From: Bradyrhizobium iriomotense
Lineage (GTDB): Bacteria > Pseudomonadota > Alphaproteobacteria > Rhizobiales > Xanthobacteraceae
Length of the DNA stretch: 64,000 nt
NCBI RefSeq assembly: GCF_018129405.1
Contig: NZ_JAFCLP010000005.1
Coordinates: 293,976 to 357,975 of the forward strand
Reading direction: 5' to 3'
Position numbers and translations under genes: made by a program. Under the pieces are notes generated by a model. The model worked only from the letters and a program-made list of their open reading frames with translations, was not told the DNA's origin and ran no database searches. Shown piece by piece: positions 63,903 to 64,000 of the stretch; within the stretch, counting starts at the first letter, position 1, and each line of letters starts with the position of its first letter.

Positions 63903-64000
63903 TCGGCACCGCGAGCTCCGCAATCGTAGCAACCATTAAGGCGATGCCCGTCTGCCGGCGCAGCATGACGCCGTGCTTGCGGTCGTCAAGGCGTGGCCTG
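63903..64000. other. Window end, no gene recognised
   Basis: After the carboxylase stop I see no start codon with a supported reading frame, hairpin or repeat in the last 98 bases. Confidence 0.5.

Overview
The window is GC-rich alphaproteobacterial chromosome and almost certainly Bradyrhizobium or a very close relative. The grounds are the overall gene content, an amino acid:[carrier protein] ligase cluster of the type studied in Bradyrhizobium japonicum/diazoefficiens, tripartite tricarboxylate transporters, abundant acyl-CoA metabolism, and several families of short palindromic repeats scattered between genes. I see no rRNA, tRNA, CRISPR array, transposase, integrase or phage gene. This is ordinary chromosomal backbone with accessory metabolic modules, not a mobile island.

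Layout. 1-10.5 kb: the end of a cell-wall amidase, a CPA1 Na+/H+ antiporter, a class A beta-lactamase, small enzymes (SnoaL/NTF2-like, GFA), a secreted caspase-like protein, a DUF1345 membrane protein, a short-chain polyprenyl diphosphate synthase, MtgA transglycosylase and ribosomal protein L32. 10.5-20 kb: a degenerate GGDEF-EAL protein, a divergent MarR / antibiotic-biosynthesis-monooxygenase-fold pair around a 13-bp inverted repeat, a TctCBA-type transporter, and a 4xPAS-GGDEF-EAL protein. 20-24 kb: an aminoacyl-carrier-protein system (GNAT-like acyltransferase, SerRS-like amino acid:CP ligase, acyl-CoA-dehydrogenase-like enzyme and a divergent 90-aa carrier protein). 24-29.4 kb: methylthioadenosine salvage (mtnP-mtnA), a HAD hydrolase, a trypsin-like protease and a Baeyer-Villiger-type monooxygenase.

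29.7-42.3 kb is the most striking block. A LuxR-type response regulator and a 1123-aa protein that fuses an NCS1-type transporter, a Cys-rich linker and a hybrid histidine kinase are divergent from an operon. That operon encodes a urea/amide-type ABC importer (UrtABCDE-like), formamidase FmdA, an FmdB zinc-ribbon protein and aliphatic amidase AmiE. I infer a short-chain amide sensing, uptake and hydrolysis system that yields ammonia and carboxylates.

42.5-52 kb: an autotransporter with about fourteen 23-residue repeats, an orphan MCE-domain protein, an ADP-forming acyl-CoA synthetase, and a Gram-negative class GN sortase with its dedicated VIT/VWA target carrying an LPKTA sorting signal. 52-64 kb: an XRE regulator, then a fatty/organic acid catabolic set: acyl-CoA synthetase, two acyl-CoA dehydrogenases, a GST-like protein, an AraC regulator, a beta-keto acid cleavage enzyme (DUF849), and a two-subunit biotin-dependent acyl-CoA carboxylase.

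At least six families of intergenic palindromic repeats punctuate the window. One family has seven copies, and two repeats lie inside apparent operons.
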